64,000 nt of DNA, taken from assembly GCF_004216955.1 (NCBI RefSeq), contig NZ_SGXL01000001.1, forward strand, positions 1,701,413 to 1,765,412, given 5' to 3'. Each line of letters begins with the position of its first letter. Position 1 is the stretch's first letter. Both the position numbers and the translations under genes were made by a program. A model generated the notes under the pieces. It searched no databases. It saw only the letters and a list, made by a program, of their open reading frames with translations, and was not told where the DNA came from. Origin of the DNA: Fictibacillus sp. BK138. GTDB taxonomy: Bacteria > Bacillota > Bacilli > Bacillales > Fictibacillaceae. Shown here in pieces: positions 9,290 through 17,985 of this stretch.

Positions 9290-9345
9290 AGGCGGTTTTT
9301 AACGTACGGGGCATGTCCCTTATAACGTTAAAGCCGCTTTTTTTG
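9290..9345 (+). terminator. Long hairpin terminator between yezD and cysH
   Basis: GGCGGTTTTTAACGT pairs with AACGTTAAAGCCGC around an inner GGGCATGTCCC hairpin and is followed by seven T. It may partly uncouple yezD from cysH or process the transcript. Confidence 0.7.
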
Positions 9346-9380
9346 TTGGTCTATTTGTTTTTCAAGAAGGAGGTAAAAAA

Positions 9381-10085
9381 TTGCTGACCTATGAAAAATG
9401 GGATGACAACATTCAAGAGTTTGATAGTGAAAACCTTGATAAAGGTGCAGTTAATGTACTGAAATGGGCTTATCAAACGTATGGCGACGAACTCGTTTAT
9501 GCATGCAGCTTTGGAATCGAAGGAAGCGTCTTAGTGGATCTTGTCTCTCAAGTTAAACCAGATGCTCAGGTAGTCTTTTTAGATACGCAACTGCATTTTC
9601 AAGAAACATACGAGGTGGTTGAAGCAGCAAAGAAAAGATATCCTGGGCTGCGTATTAAGCTTAAGACACCCGCCTTAACACTTGAGGAACAGGCTATTAA
9701 GCATGGTAAAGAACTTTGGAAGGTGAATTCAAATCATTGCTGCACCATTAGAAAAATAATTCCTTTAGAAGAAGAACTCAAAGGCGTAAAAGCCTGGCTT
9801 TCAGGATTGCGCCGCGAACAGTCACCTACAAGGCAACATACTCAGTTTATTAACAAAGATGAGCGTTTCCAAAGTATTAAGGTTTGCCCGCTCATTCACT
9901 GGACGTGGAAAGACATATGGCAATACGCCCATAAGCATAATCTGCCGTATAACACTCTTCACGATAACGGGTATCCAAGTATCGGCTGCACCCCTTGTAC
10001 AAAAGCAGCAATAAACGCAGATGATCTCCGTTCTGGCCGCTGGTCAGGAACTGGGAAACTAGAATGCGGTCTTCATGAAGGCTAA
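9381..10085 (+). CDS. cysH: Phosphoadenylyl/adenylyl-sulfate reductase (CysH)
   Basis: Reduces activated sulfate (APS and/or PAPS) to sulfite using thioredoxin. The 234-residue protein carries [12 protein letters not shown] near residue 43, the Cys-Cys pair at residues 120-121 (NHCCTIRK), CTPC at 203-206, and the C-terminal catalytic ECGLH near residue 228. The CC plus CxxC set binds a [4Fe-4S] cluster, a feature of APS-capable reductases, including the dual-specificity B. subtilis CysH. The presence of CysC downstream shows PAPS can also be made. TTG start is set by AAGGAGGT 7 bases upstream. Confidence 0.95.
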   Translation: MLTYEKWDDNIQEFDSENLDKGAVNVLKWAYQTYGDELVYACSFGIEGSVLVDLVSQVKPDAQVVFLDTQLHFQETYEVVEAAKKRYPGLRIKLKTPALTLEEQAIKHGKELWKVNSNHCCTIRKIIPLEEELKGVKAWLSGLRREQSPTRQHTQFINKDERFQSIKVCPLIHWTWKDIWQYAHKHNLPYNTLHDNGYPSIGCTPCTKAAINADDLRSGRWSGTGKLECGLHEG

Positions 10086-10108
10086 GGAAAAATAGGAGGA
10101 GATACAGT

Positions 10109-11305
10109 ATGGCTACTTTACAACCACACGGAGGAAAATTAATTAATCAGTTTAGACCTGATACACCATATGAGCACCTACAAAAAGAAATCGAGCTGGA
10201 TCTAACAGCACTTTGTGATCTTGAATTAATAGCCATTGGAGCATACAGCCCATTAACCGGATTTTTAAATCAATCAGACTATCAATCTGTTTTAGATCGG
10301 ATCAGGCTGAGTGATGGCACGGTTTGGAGTCTCCCGATCACCTTGCCAGTGACTCACGAAACGGCAGGATCTCTTAGTACAGGAGAGGATGTTCGGCTAA
10401 CATATAATGGCGCGACATATGGAATATTGCAGGTTGGTGATATCTATTTTCCAGATAAGCATAGTGAAGCAGAAAAAATCTATAAAACCTCTGACATAGA
10501 ACATCCAGGCGTAAACAAGCTGCTGGAGCGGCCGACGGTTTATGTGGGCGGGGAAATCACGCTCGTTAAACGGCTTGAAAAAAAATCTTTTAAGAACTAC
10601 CATCTTGACCCAAGTGAAACTAGACAGAAGTTTAGCAGTTTAGGTTGGAAAACAGTTGTTGGTTTTCAAACGAGAAATCCAGTGCACCGTGCGCACGAAT
10701 ATATTCAAAAAACGGCGCTTGAGACGGTTGATGGCCTTTTTTTAAACCCGCTAGTCGGGGAAACAAAGTCAGATGATATACCAGCAGATGTTCGGATGGA
10801 AAGCTATCACGTACTCCTTGAAAACTATTATCCGAGCGACCGTGTGTTCCTTGCTGTATTTCCAGCAGCCATGCGCTATGCCGGGCCGCGTGAAGCTGTT
10901 TTTCACGCACTTGTAAGAAAGAATTACGGCTGTACACATTTTATTGTTGGCCGTGATCATGCTGGTGTAGGCAGTTATTACGGGACGTATGAAGCTCAGG
11001 AGATCTTTTCACAGTTTTCCGCCGATGAGATTGGGATAACTACTCTATTTTTTGAACACAGCTTTTATTGCACAAAATGTGAAGCCATGGCTTCTTCTAA
11101 AACGTGTCCGCATTCGAGCGAAAATCATGTGATTTTATCTGGGACGAAAGTAAGAGAACTTCTAAGAAACGGGGAATTGCCTCCGAGTACATTCAGCCGT
11201 AAGGAAGTAATTGAAGTGTTAATTAATGGATTGCGACAACAGGAAGAAAACCAGCTTAAAGGAGATGCAAATGATTACACATCACAATACCGTCTTGCAC
11301 GATAG
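10109..11305 (+). CDS. sat: Sulfate adenylyltransferase (ATP sulfurylase)
   Basis: Makes APS from ATP and sulfate, the entry step of assimilation. The 398-residue protein has [10 protein letters not shown] at 187-196 (nucleotide binding) and [12 protein letters not shown] around residue 285, plus a zinc-type CTKCEAM motif. It is the homo-oligomeric Sat type with no fused APS kinase. Start ATG follows AGGAGGAG. The 3' end overlaps cysC by 35 bases, indicating translational coupling. Confidence 0.96.
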   Translation: MATLQPHGGKLINQFRPDTPYEHLQKEIELDLTALCDLELIAIGAYSPLTGFLNQSDYQSVLDRIRLSDGTVWSLPITLPVTHETAGSLSTGEDVRLTYNGATYGILQVGDIYFPDKHSEAEKIYKTSDIEHPGVNKLLERPTVYVGGEITLVKRLEKKSFKNYHLDPSETRQKFSSLGWKTVVGFQTRNPVHRAHEYIQKTALETVDGLFLNPLVGETKSDDIPADVRMESYHVLLENYYPSDRVFLAVFPAAMRYAGPREAVFHALVRKNYGCTHFIVGRDHAGVGSYYGTYEAQEIFSQFSADEIGITTLFFEHSFYCTKCEAMASSKTCPHSSENHVILSGTKVRELLRNGELPPSTFSRKEVIEVLINGLRQQEENQLKGDANDYTSQYRLAR

Positions 11306-11870
11306 TTCCATTACAAAAGAAGATCGAAGAAAACAAAACAACCATTCTAGCTTTGTCCTGTGGTTTACAGGACTATCCGGATCAGGAAAGTCCACCATTG
11401 CTAATGCACTTGCAAAAGTGCTTTATGAACGAAACATCCGAAACTATGTGCTTGACGGTGACAACATCAGAAATGGATTGAACCGTGATCTATCGTTTTC
11501 AGATGAAGACAGGACAGAAAACATACGCAGAATTTCTGAAGTTTCTAAACTTTTTGTTGATAACGGAACAGTGGTGCTGACAGCATTCATCTCACCTTTT
11601 ATACAAGACCGTGAAAAAGCAAAAGAAATCGTTTCAGAAGAAGCATTTATCGAGATCTTTGTTTCATGCCCGATAGAAGAATGTGAAAAACGGGATCCGA
11701 AAGGGCTTTATAGCAAAGCTCGCAAAGGGGAGATTACTGATTTCACTGGAATCGATTCCCCTTATGAGGAACCGGTGTCTCCTCCTCTTACGATTCACAC
11801 AAATGAAAAGAATGTAAGTGAGAGTGTAGATGCTATTTTGACTTATTTGCAAGAGAAAAAACTCATATAA
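11271..11870 (+). CDS. cysC: Adenylyl-sulfate kinase (CysC)
   Basis: Phosphorylates APS to PAPS. About 199 residues: P-loop GLSGSGKST at 34-42, then [17 protein letters not shown] and [10 protein letters not shown], all classic APS-kinase motifs. Start ATG at 11271 has AAGGAG 6 bases upstream and lies inside the end of sat. An earlier in-frame ATG at 11226 lacks a ribosome site and is not used. Confidence 0.95.
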   Translation: MITHHNTVLHDSSITKEDRRKQNNHSSFVLWFTGLSGSGKSTIANALAKVLYERNIRNYVLDGDNIRNGLNRDLSFSDEDRTENIRRISEVSKLFVDNGTVVLTAFISPFIQDREKAKEIVSEEAFIEIFVSCPIEECEKRDPKGLYSKARKGEITDFTGIDSPYEEPVSPPLTIHTNEKNVSESVDAILTYLQEKKLI

Positions 11871-11884
11871 AAGGGACTGATCAA

Positions 11885-13513
11885 ATGGCATATGAAAAAG
11901 CGTGGGCTGATAATCCTAAGCTCAATAAAACAGAACAAAAGAAGCTTGTAAAAGACGGATTAAAAATATTTGAAGATATCCCTCAATACGCAATAAACGG
12001 TTTTGCCTCTATACCGGAAGAAGAATGGGACAATTTTAAGTGGGCCGGTCTGTACTTACAGCGACCGAAAGAAGATGGATACTTCATGATGAGGGTCAAT
12101 GTACCATCTGGCATTTTAAGCTACGAACAGGTAAAAGCTCTTGCTCACATTTGCAAAGATTATGGAAGAGGCGTGTTTGATATTACAACCCGCCAGGCTA
12201 TTCAATTCCATTGGCTAACAATCGAACAAATACCCGATATTTTTAAACGTTTGGAAAAGGTTGGGCTTTCAAGTGCAGGGGCATGCGGGGACATTACAAG
12301 AAATATTATAGGGAATCCGATTGCAGGGATTGATCCTCATGAACTATTTGACACATCACAAATTGTAAAAGAAGTATACGAATTTTTTCAGCACAATGAA
12401 GATTTTTCTAATCTGCCAAGAAAATATAAAATGTCCATCAGTTCTAATGTAAACAATAGTGCACATGCAGAGATAAATTGTGTAGCTTTTACCCCCGCTT
12501 TTAAAGAGGTTAATGGTCAAGAGACTTCTGGATTTCATATTAAGATTGGCGGCGGATTATCGTCAAGACCATTTTTAGCGCAGCTACTTGATGTATTTAT
12601 TGAACCACATCAGGTGAAGAAAGTGGCGATTGCTATTACTACCATTTTCCGTGATTACGGTTATAGAGAGAAACGGCATCTTGCCCGCCTCAAATTCTTG
12701 ATGGCAGACTGGGGTCCGGAAAAATTCAAGGAGAAGCTATTAGAATATACAGGACCATTGCCTTCCAAAGGCGTAGATGCATTACAAAGCTGGAACGGCG
12801 GTTACTTCTATGGTGTTCATCCTCAAAAACAAGAAGGTTTAAGCTATATTGGCTTTAATGTGCCAGTCGGGCGGTTAGATGCTGATGAAGTACTGAAACT
12901 TGCAGAGATAGCAAAGTTATACGGAAACGGTGAGATTCGAACGGTAAATTCACAAAACTTAATTATTCCTAATGTGAAACACCAAAATGTTGAATTGCTG
13001 CTGCAAGAAGATATCTTTAAGCGCATCACCACACAGCCTCTATCATTTATCGGTCATTCAGTTTCTTGCACGGGTATTGAATATTGCAATTTGGCACTTG
13101 TTGAAACGAAAGAAAGAATGCGCCAAATCGCTGAAAGACTGGATCAGAGAATCACACTTGATGTGCCGGTAAGGATTCATATGGTCGGCTGCCCTAACTC
13201 TTGCGGACAACGCCAAATCGCAGATATCGGTCTGCAAGGGGTACTGTTAAAAACAAAAGAGAAAAAGATGGTGCAGGCCTTTGAGATTTACGTAGGCGGA
13301 ACACTTGATGATGGAGGAAAGTTTAATGAAAAGCTGAAAGGAAAATTTCATGCTGATCTTCTTGATGAAGTGCTGATTCGTTTTCTAAATCATTTTAAAG
13401 AAACGAAACTTCCCCTAGAAACCTTTTTCGATTATATCAACAGGATAGGTCTTGAATCTCTTCAAATAGAGCTAGATCAAATTTCAGAGCAATTAGAAGA
13501 AAAAGTTTCGTAA
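11885..13513 (+). CDS. sir: Ferredoxin-type siroheme sulfite (or nitrite) reductase
   Basis: A 542-residue enzyme with the two duplicated nitrite/sulfite reductase ferredoxin-like halves. The [4Fe-4S]-siroheme ligands are the CTGIEYC pattern (Cys-x5-Cys) near residue 400 and GCPNSCGQ (Cys-x3-Cys) near residue 435. It reduces sulfite to sulfide with six electrons from ferredoxin or a similar donor. The surrounding cysH-sat-cysC and siroheme genes argue for sulfite rather than nitrite as substrate. It takes the place of the NADPH-dependent CysJI known from B. subtilis. Ribosome site is AAAGGGA, spacing about 8. Confidence 0.92.
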   Translation: MAYEKAWADNPKLNKTEQKKLVKDGLKIFEDIPQYAINGFASIPEEEWDNFKWAGLYLQRPKEDGYFMMRVNVPSGILSYEQVKALAHICKDYGRGVFDITTRQAIQFHWLTIEQIPDIFKRLEKVGLSSAGACGDITRNIIGNPIAGIDPHELFDTSQIVKEVYEFFQHNEDFSNLPRKYKMSISSNVNNSAHAEINCVAFTPAFKEVNGQETSGFHIKIGGGLSSRPFLAQLLDVFIEPHQVKKVAIAITTIFRDYGYREKRHLARLKFLMADWGPEKFKEKLLEYTGPLPSKGVDALQSWNGGYFYGVHPQKQEGLSYIGFNVPVGRLDADEVLKLAEIAKLYGNGEIRTVNSQNLIIPNVKHQNVELLLQEDIFKRITTQPLSFIGHSVSCTGIEYCNLALVETKERMRQIAERLDQRITLDVPVRIHMVGCPNSCGQRQIADIGLQGVLLKTKEKKMVQAFEIYVGGTLDDGGKFNEKLKGKFHADLLDEVLIRFLNHFKETKLPLETFFDYINRIGLESLQIELDQISEQLEEKVS

Positions 13514-13527
13514 AGGGAGGTCTTCTC

Positions 13528-13749
13528 ATGTATTTATATCGGTTTGAAGTGAGCTTGAAATCAGAAATTATTTCTGTTGTAATAGCCGCTTCAACAGATG
13601 AACAGGCATTTCAGCTAGTAGATGTTGAACTTGAAAAGTATTTTTTAAAACAGCTAGATTTAGAAGAGATTTCACTTTACGAAAAGAAAAAAATCCGCAG
13701 CGGTAATGGGTTTGTATTATATGAAATGGAAACCATACTAAATTCTTAA
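13528..13749 (+). CDS. Small DUF3906-like protein
   Basis: A 73-residue acidic protein, MYLYRFEVSLKSEIISVVIAAS at the start, placed 14 bases after the sulfite reductase and 12 bases before sumT, with AAAGGGAGG upstream. It resembles the DUF3906 family known from Bacillus sulfate-assimilation operons. The alternating beta-strand pattern (YRFEV, IISVVIAAS, GFVLYEME) suggests a small ferredoxin-like or ACT-like fold. No catalytic motif is visible. Operon position implies a helper role in sulfite reduction or siroheme insertion, which is inference only. Confidence 0.75.
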   Translation: MYLYRFEVSLKSEIISVVIAASTDEQAFQLVDVELEKYFLKQLDLEEISLYEKKKIRSGNGFVLYEMETILNS

Positions 13750-13761
13750 GGAGTGATGATG

Positions 13762-14550
13762 ATGCGGAAAGTTTATCTTGTCGGAGCCGGTCCTGGTGAT
13801 CCAGGGTTAATTACTGTAAAAGGCTTGCGCTGCATACAGGAAGCAGACGTGATTTTGTATGACCGATTGGTGAATAAGGAACTTTTAACTTATGCAAAAC
13901 CAGGGTGCGATCTTATCTATTGCGGCAAACTGCCAAACTATCATTCCATGATACAAGAAACAATTAACAGCTTTTTAGTAAAGCACGCTCAAAAAGGAAA
14001 AACAGTAACCCGTCTAAAAGGCGGTGACCCATTCGTCTTCGGAAGAGGCGGTGAGGAAGCAGAAGCACTTTCAAAAAGCCGTATTCCTTTTGAGGTAATT
14101 CCTGGAATCACTTCAGGGATTGCAGCTCCTGCATACGCAGGTATACCTGTTACACATCGGAACATCGCTTCAAGTTACGCGATTGTTACTGGTCACAGAA
14201 AAAAGGGTGAAGAAGAAGAGTTGAAATGGGACAGTTTAGCTAAAGGGATTGATACATTAGCCATTTACATGGGTGTAGGCAATCTTCCTTATATATGTGA
14301 ACAGCTGAAAAAACACGGAAAAAACAAAGACACTCCAGTAGCCTTAGTTCAATGGGGATCGTTAGAAAAGCAGCGAACCGTAACGGGTACATTAGACACG
14401 ATCGAAGATATCGTGTTTCAGGAAAGTATTGAAAATCCGAGCATGATCGTTGTTGGAGAGGTGGTGCGACTCCGAGATGAACTTAAGTGGTTTGAACAGC
14501 TTACGCAAGAAGAACCAGTTGAGATGACTGCTATTAGCGGAGCACTATAA
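13762..14550 (+). CDS. sumT: Uroporphyrinogen-III C-methyltransferase (SUMT)
   Basis: Makes precorrin-2 from uroporphyrinogen III with two SAM molecules, the first step to siroheme. About 262 residues: VGAGPGDPGLITVKG at the N-terminus, YDRLV, RLKGGDPFVFGRGGEEAEAL and GITSGIAAPAYAGIPVTHR are standard SUMT motifs. It corresponds to B. subtilis YlnD and has no fused uroporphyrinogen synthase. Of four tandem start codons the last ATG (13762) has the best spacing, 8 bases after AAGGAG. It is directly joined to sirB. Confidence 0.95.
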   Translation: MRKVYLVGAGPGDPGLITVKGLRCIQEADVILYDRLVNKELLTYAKPGCDLIYCGKLPNYHSMIQETINSFLVKHAQKGKTVTRLKGGDPFVFGRGGEEAEALSKSRIPFEVIPGITSGIAAPAYAGIPVTHRNIASSYAIVTGHRKKGEEEELKWDSLAKGIDTLAIYMGVGNLPYICEQLKKHGKNKDTPVALVQWGSLEKQRTVTGTLDTIEDIVFQESIENPSMIVVGEVVRLRDELKWFEQLTQEEPVEMTAISGAL

Positions 14551-15303
14551 ATGAAAGCCTTACTTTTTATCTGTCATGGTACAAGACTGCAAAAAGGCCG
14601 TTATGAAGCGGAAGAATTCGTAAAACAATGCATAAACTCAGTTGCTGTTCCAATAAAAGAGGTTTGCTTTTTAGAACTAGCTGAACCTTCCATTTCACAA
14701 GGATTTAATGCATGCATACAAAAAGGAGCGACGAGCATCTCTGTTGTTCCTGTATTTTTATTGTCAGCTAACCATATAAAGATAGACATTCCAAAAGTAC
14801 TAAAATGTTTAAAGAGTCAGTATCCAGAAACTGAAGTCATATTAGGCCGCGAATTGGGTGTCCATGATGCCCTTTCCCACCTGTTATGGGAAAGGATCAT
14901 GAATGGGGTTGCTAGTTTAAGTAATAATTCACACGTTTTATTGGTTGGAAGAGGAAGCAGTGATCCAGATGTAAAGCGAGATCTAGAGATAATCGCATCT
15001 AATCTTCAGCAACATTATGGCATACCGAGTATTCAAGCTTGTTTTTTAACCGGTTCAGTTCCAAGTTTTGAAGAAGTGTTATGGAACAGTCAAAATTCAT
15101 ACGATCAAGTGGTTGTTGTTCCTTATCTCTTGTTCTCAGGTCTATTAATAAATGGAATGAAGCTCACTACAAAACGATATATGGAACTTTCAAAACAAGA
15201 AGTGATCCTATGCGAGACGCTTGGGTATCACCCCATTTTAAGAGAGGTATTACTCACTCGGATAAAAGAGACACTTCAAACAAAAGAATTTGCAATATTT
15301 TAA
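14551..15303 (+). CDS. sirB: Sirohydrochlorin ferrochelatase-like protein (SirB/CbiX)
   Basis: Inserts iron into sirohydrochlorin to form siroheme. The 250-residue protein carries CHGTRLQKGRYEAEEF near the N-terminus, where His is the metal ligand, and the second-half VGRGSSDPDVKRDL segment of the two-domain CbiX/SirB family. It corresponds to B. subtilis YlnE. The ATG immediately follows the sumT TAA, so the two are translationally coupled. Confidence 0.92.
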   Translation: MKALLFICHGTRLQKGRYEAEEFVKQCINSVAVPIKEVCFLELAEPSISQGFNACIQKGATSISVVPVFLLSANHIKIDIPKVLKCLKSQYPETEVILGRELGVHDALSHLLWERIMNGVASLSNNSHVLLVGRGSSDPDVKRDLEIIASNLQQHYGIPSIQACFLTGSVPSFEEVLWNSQNSYDQVVVVPYLLFSGLLINGMKLTTKRYMELSKQEVILCETLGYHPILREVLLTRIKETLQTKEFAIF

Positions 15304-15318
15304 AAAGTGAGGTATATT

Positions 15319-15930
15319 ATGTACCCTATACACGTAGACCTATTTGGTAAAGAAGTTGTGGTAGCAGGAGGCGGACCTGTTGCTTACCGAAAAATAAGAA
15401 ATCTGCTGAAAGAAAAAGCAATAATTAAGGTCATTAGTATAGATGCCGTTAAAGAGATTCAGGAATTACATGAACAAAAAAGTCTCACTTGGATAACAAG
15501 AGAGGTTAAGAGTAAAGATTTCGAGAAAGCATTTCTTATCGTCGCAGCTACTAATTCAAGCGAAGTGAATGCTGAGATCGCTGCTAATGTGAATGAGAAC
15601 CAGTTGATTAATGTAGCTGACCAGCCCCAATTAGGCAATTTTATCATTCCGAGCGTTGTGAAAAGAGGCAGACTTGTACTCTCCGTTTCAACGTCTGGGG
15701 CTAGTCCCGGCTTGTCTATCTTAATAAAAAAAGAGCTTCAGCTAAAGTACAGTAAAGACTATGAATCTTACTTGGAGTTCTTATATGAATGCAGAACTAT
15801 CATTAAGAATGAATTTCCTAAAATAAAAAGGAAAGCTTTATTAGCGGAACTCACAGATCCTGTTTTTTTACATGATTTGAACAAACGTTTCGGATATAAA
15901 AAGACATTAACTAACGAAAAAAATCCGTAA
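15319..15930 (+). CDS. sirC: Precorrin-2 dehydrogenase (SirC)
   Basis: Oxidises precorrin-2 to sirohydrochlorin with NAD. About 203 residues with the Rossmann motif VVVAGGGPVAYRKIRNLL at residues 12-29 and the family segment LVLSVSTSGASPGLS. It corresponds to B. subtilis YlnF and lacks the ferrochelatase/methyltransferase fusion of enteric CysG. The ATG at 15319 has GTGAGG 6 bases upstream. It is the last gene of the operon; the next S-box follows 31 bases later without an obvious separate terminator. Confidence 0.92.
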   Translation: MYPIHVDLFGKEVVVAGGGPVAYRKIRNLLKEKAIIKVISIDAVKEIQELHEQKSLTWITREVKSKDFEKAFLIVAATNSSEVNAEIAANVNENQLINVADQPQLGNFIIPSVVKRGRLVLSVSTSGASPGLSILIKKELQLKYSKDYESYLEFLYECRTIIKNEFPKIKRKALLAELTDPVFLHDLNKRFGYKKTLTNEKNP

Positions 15931-15961
15931 CCTAGTATCGTAAACATAATCGAATAATACC

Positions 15962-16118
15962 CTTATCAAGAGAGGTTGAGGGAGCGGCCCTATGAAACCT
16001 CAGCAACCAGCAGCGTAAAGCTGAAAAGGTGCTAATTCCTGCGAGTCCACATATGGACTTGTAAAGATAAGAAGACCAAACGCTGAAAAAGTCTTCTTTC
16101 TAGAAGGCTTTTTATTTT
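15962..16118 (+). ncRNA. SAM-I (S-box) riboswitch upstream of yitJ-metH
   Basis: CTTATCAAGAGAGGTTGAG, GGGAGCGGCCCTATGAAACC, CAGCAACC and GGTGCTAATTCCTGC give the S-box core. The terminator AAGTCTTCT / AGAAGGCTT with TTTTTATTTT follows at 16088-16118. It lies 17 bases before the yitJ start codon. SAM should terminate transcription. Confidence 0.96.
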
Positions 16119-16134
16119 ATATAAGGAGGCTGTT

Positions 16135-17985
16135 ATGAGCTTAGTAAATGATTTACAACAAAACAAAATACTAATCGGTGACGGTGCTATGGGTACACTT
16201 TTGTATTCTTACGGCTCGGACTTCTGTTACGAAGAATTAAATCTTTCGCAACCGGAACAAATCTATAATATTCACCAGGCTTATTTAAATGCTGGCGCTG
16301 ACATTATTCAAACAAATACGTATGCAGCCAATTATTCAAAACTAGAACGTTATGGCCTCCAAGATCAGGTAAAAGAAATCAACAAGGCAGCTGTTCAAAT
16401 TGCGAGAAGAGCTGCTAAAAACCAATATGTCTTAGGAACCATTGGAGGAATCCGCGGCATTAAACCAAACAGTATTTCACTTGATGAAATTAAACGCAGT
16501 TTTCGTGAACAGCTCTATTGTTTACTCATGGAAAACGTTGACGGTATACAGCTGGAAACGTATTACGATCTGCAAGAACTTGAGACCGTATTAGAGATTG
16601 CTAGAAAAGAAACGTCTCTTCCAATCATTTCTCAAGTTTCCCTTCAGGAAATAGGCTTTCTGCAAGACCGAACTCCTATTTCGGAAGCTTTATTGCATCT
16701 TGAGGAAATCGGTGCGGATGTAGTGGGATTAAATTGCCGGTTAGGTCCTTATCACATGCTGAAAACACTAGAGGAAGTACCGATTCCTAAAAAAGCATTT
16801 TTATCTGCGTTTCCGAATGCCTCTCTTCCTTCTTACTCGGATGGTAAGTTTCAATATGAGAGTGATGCAGAATACTTTAAAGAATGTGCTCATTTATTCA
16901 GACAGCAAGGTGTCAGTGTGCTGGGAGGCTGCTGTGGTACAACACCTGAACATATACGTGCTTTCTCAACCGAACTTAAGCACCTGCAGCCTGTAAAAGA
17001 AAAAGAAGTAAAGCAAAGAAAAAGAGATATTGTAATTAAATCAGCTTCAAAATCTAAATATGTTCCGCTTTGTGAAGAAGTAAAGAAGAAACAATCTATC
17101 ATTGTTGAATTGGACCCGCCTCGCAAGCTTGATACATCTCGGTTTATGGAGGGTGCGAAGGCTTTAAAAGAAGCGGGAATCGATGCTCTTACAATGGCTG
17201 ATAATTCACTTGCATCTCCACGAATATGCAATTCTGCACTAGGTTCGGTTGTGCAGTCAGAATTAAACCTTCGGCCGCTCGTTCATATTACGTGCCGCGA
17301 CCGGAATTTAATCGGACTACAATCACACTTAATGGGACTTCATACACACGGAATCCGTGAAGTATTAGCTGTAACTGGAGATCCTGCAAGTGTCGGTGAT
17401 TTTCCTGGTGCATCATCTGTTTATGATGTCACTTCATTCGAACTGATCAAACTCATTAAGCAGTTTAATCAAGGATTATCATTATCAGGAAAAGAACTTG
17501 GAGAAAAAACTTCCTTTAGTGTAGGAGCAGCTTTTAATCCAAACATCAGGTTAATTGATAAAGCTGTTGAACGTTTGGAAAAGAAGATTGAATTTGGTGC
17601 GGATTATTTTATAAGTCAGCCGGTGTTTTCACAGGAAAAGTTAATTGAAACCTATGAAGCTACCAAACACATTGATAAACCGATCTATATAGGAATCATG
17701 CCGTTAACGAGTTCACAAAATGCTGAATTTCTTCATCATGAAGTACCAGGGATAAAATTATCAGACGCTGTACGTGAACAGATGGGAAAATATAAAGAAA
17801 ATCCTAAACAAGCAAGTGTTGAAGGTTTAAACATCGCTAAATCTCTTCTCGATACAGCTATGGATCTTTTTAATGGAATTTACCTCATCACTCCATTTAT
17901 GCGTTATGAATTAACTGTTGAATTAGTAAATTATGCACGAACGAATCATCCATCCCTTTTAGCAAGGAGGTCGCTGAATGCCTAA
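16135..17985 (+). CDS. yitJ: Bifunctional homocysteine S-methyltransferase / methylenetetrahydrofolate reductase
   Basis: The 616-residue fusion is typical of Bacillus YitJ. Residues about 1-290 form the zinc-dependent homocysteine methyltransferase, with [12 protein letters not shown] at the start and the zinc motif [10 protein letters not shown] near 265. Residues about 320-610 form a MetF-type reductase ([37 protein letters not shown]). It supplies 5-methyl-THF and may itself methylate homocysteine. The stop overlaps the metH start by 8 bases, so both are made together. Confidence 0.95.
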   Translation: MSLVNDLQQNKILIGDGAMGTLLYSYGSDFCYEELNLSQPEQIYNIHQAYLNAGADIIQTNTYAANYSKLERYGLQDQVKEINKAAVQIARRAAKNQYVLGTIGGIRGIKPNSISLDEIKRSFREQLYCLLMENVDGIQLETYYDLQELETVLEIARKETSLPIISQVSLQEIGFLQDRTPISEALLHLEEIGADVVGLNCRLGPYHMLKTLEEVPIPKKAFLSAFPNASLPSYSDGKFQYESDAEYFKECAHLFRQQGVSVLGGCCGTTPEHIRAFSTELKHLQPVKEKEVKQRKRDIVIKSASKSKYVPLCEEVKKKQSIIVELDPPRKLDTSRFMEGAKALKEAGIDALTMADNSLASPRICNSALGSVVQSELNLRPLVHITCRDRNLIGLQSHLMGLHTHGIREVLAVTGDPASVGDFPGASSVYDVTSFELIKLIKQFNQGLSLSGKELGEKTSFSVGAAFNPNIRLIDKAVERLEKKIEFGADYFISQPVFSQEKLIETYEATKHIDKPIYIGIMPLTSSQNAEFLHHEVPGIKLSDAVREQMGKYKENPKQASVEGLNIAKSLLDTAMDLFNGIYLITPFMRYELTVELVNYARTNHPSLLARRSLNA

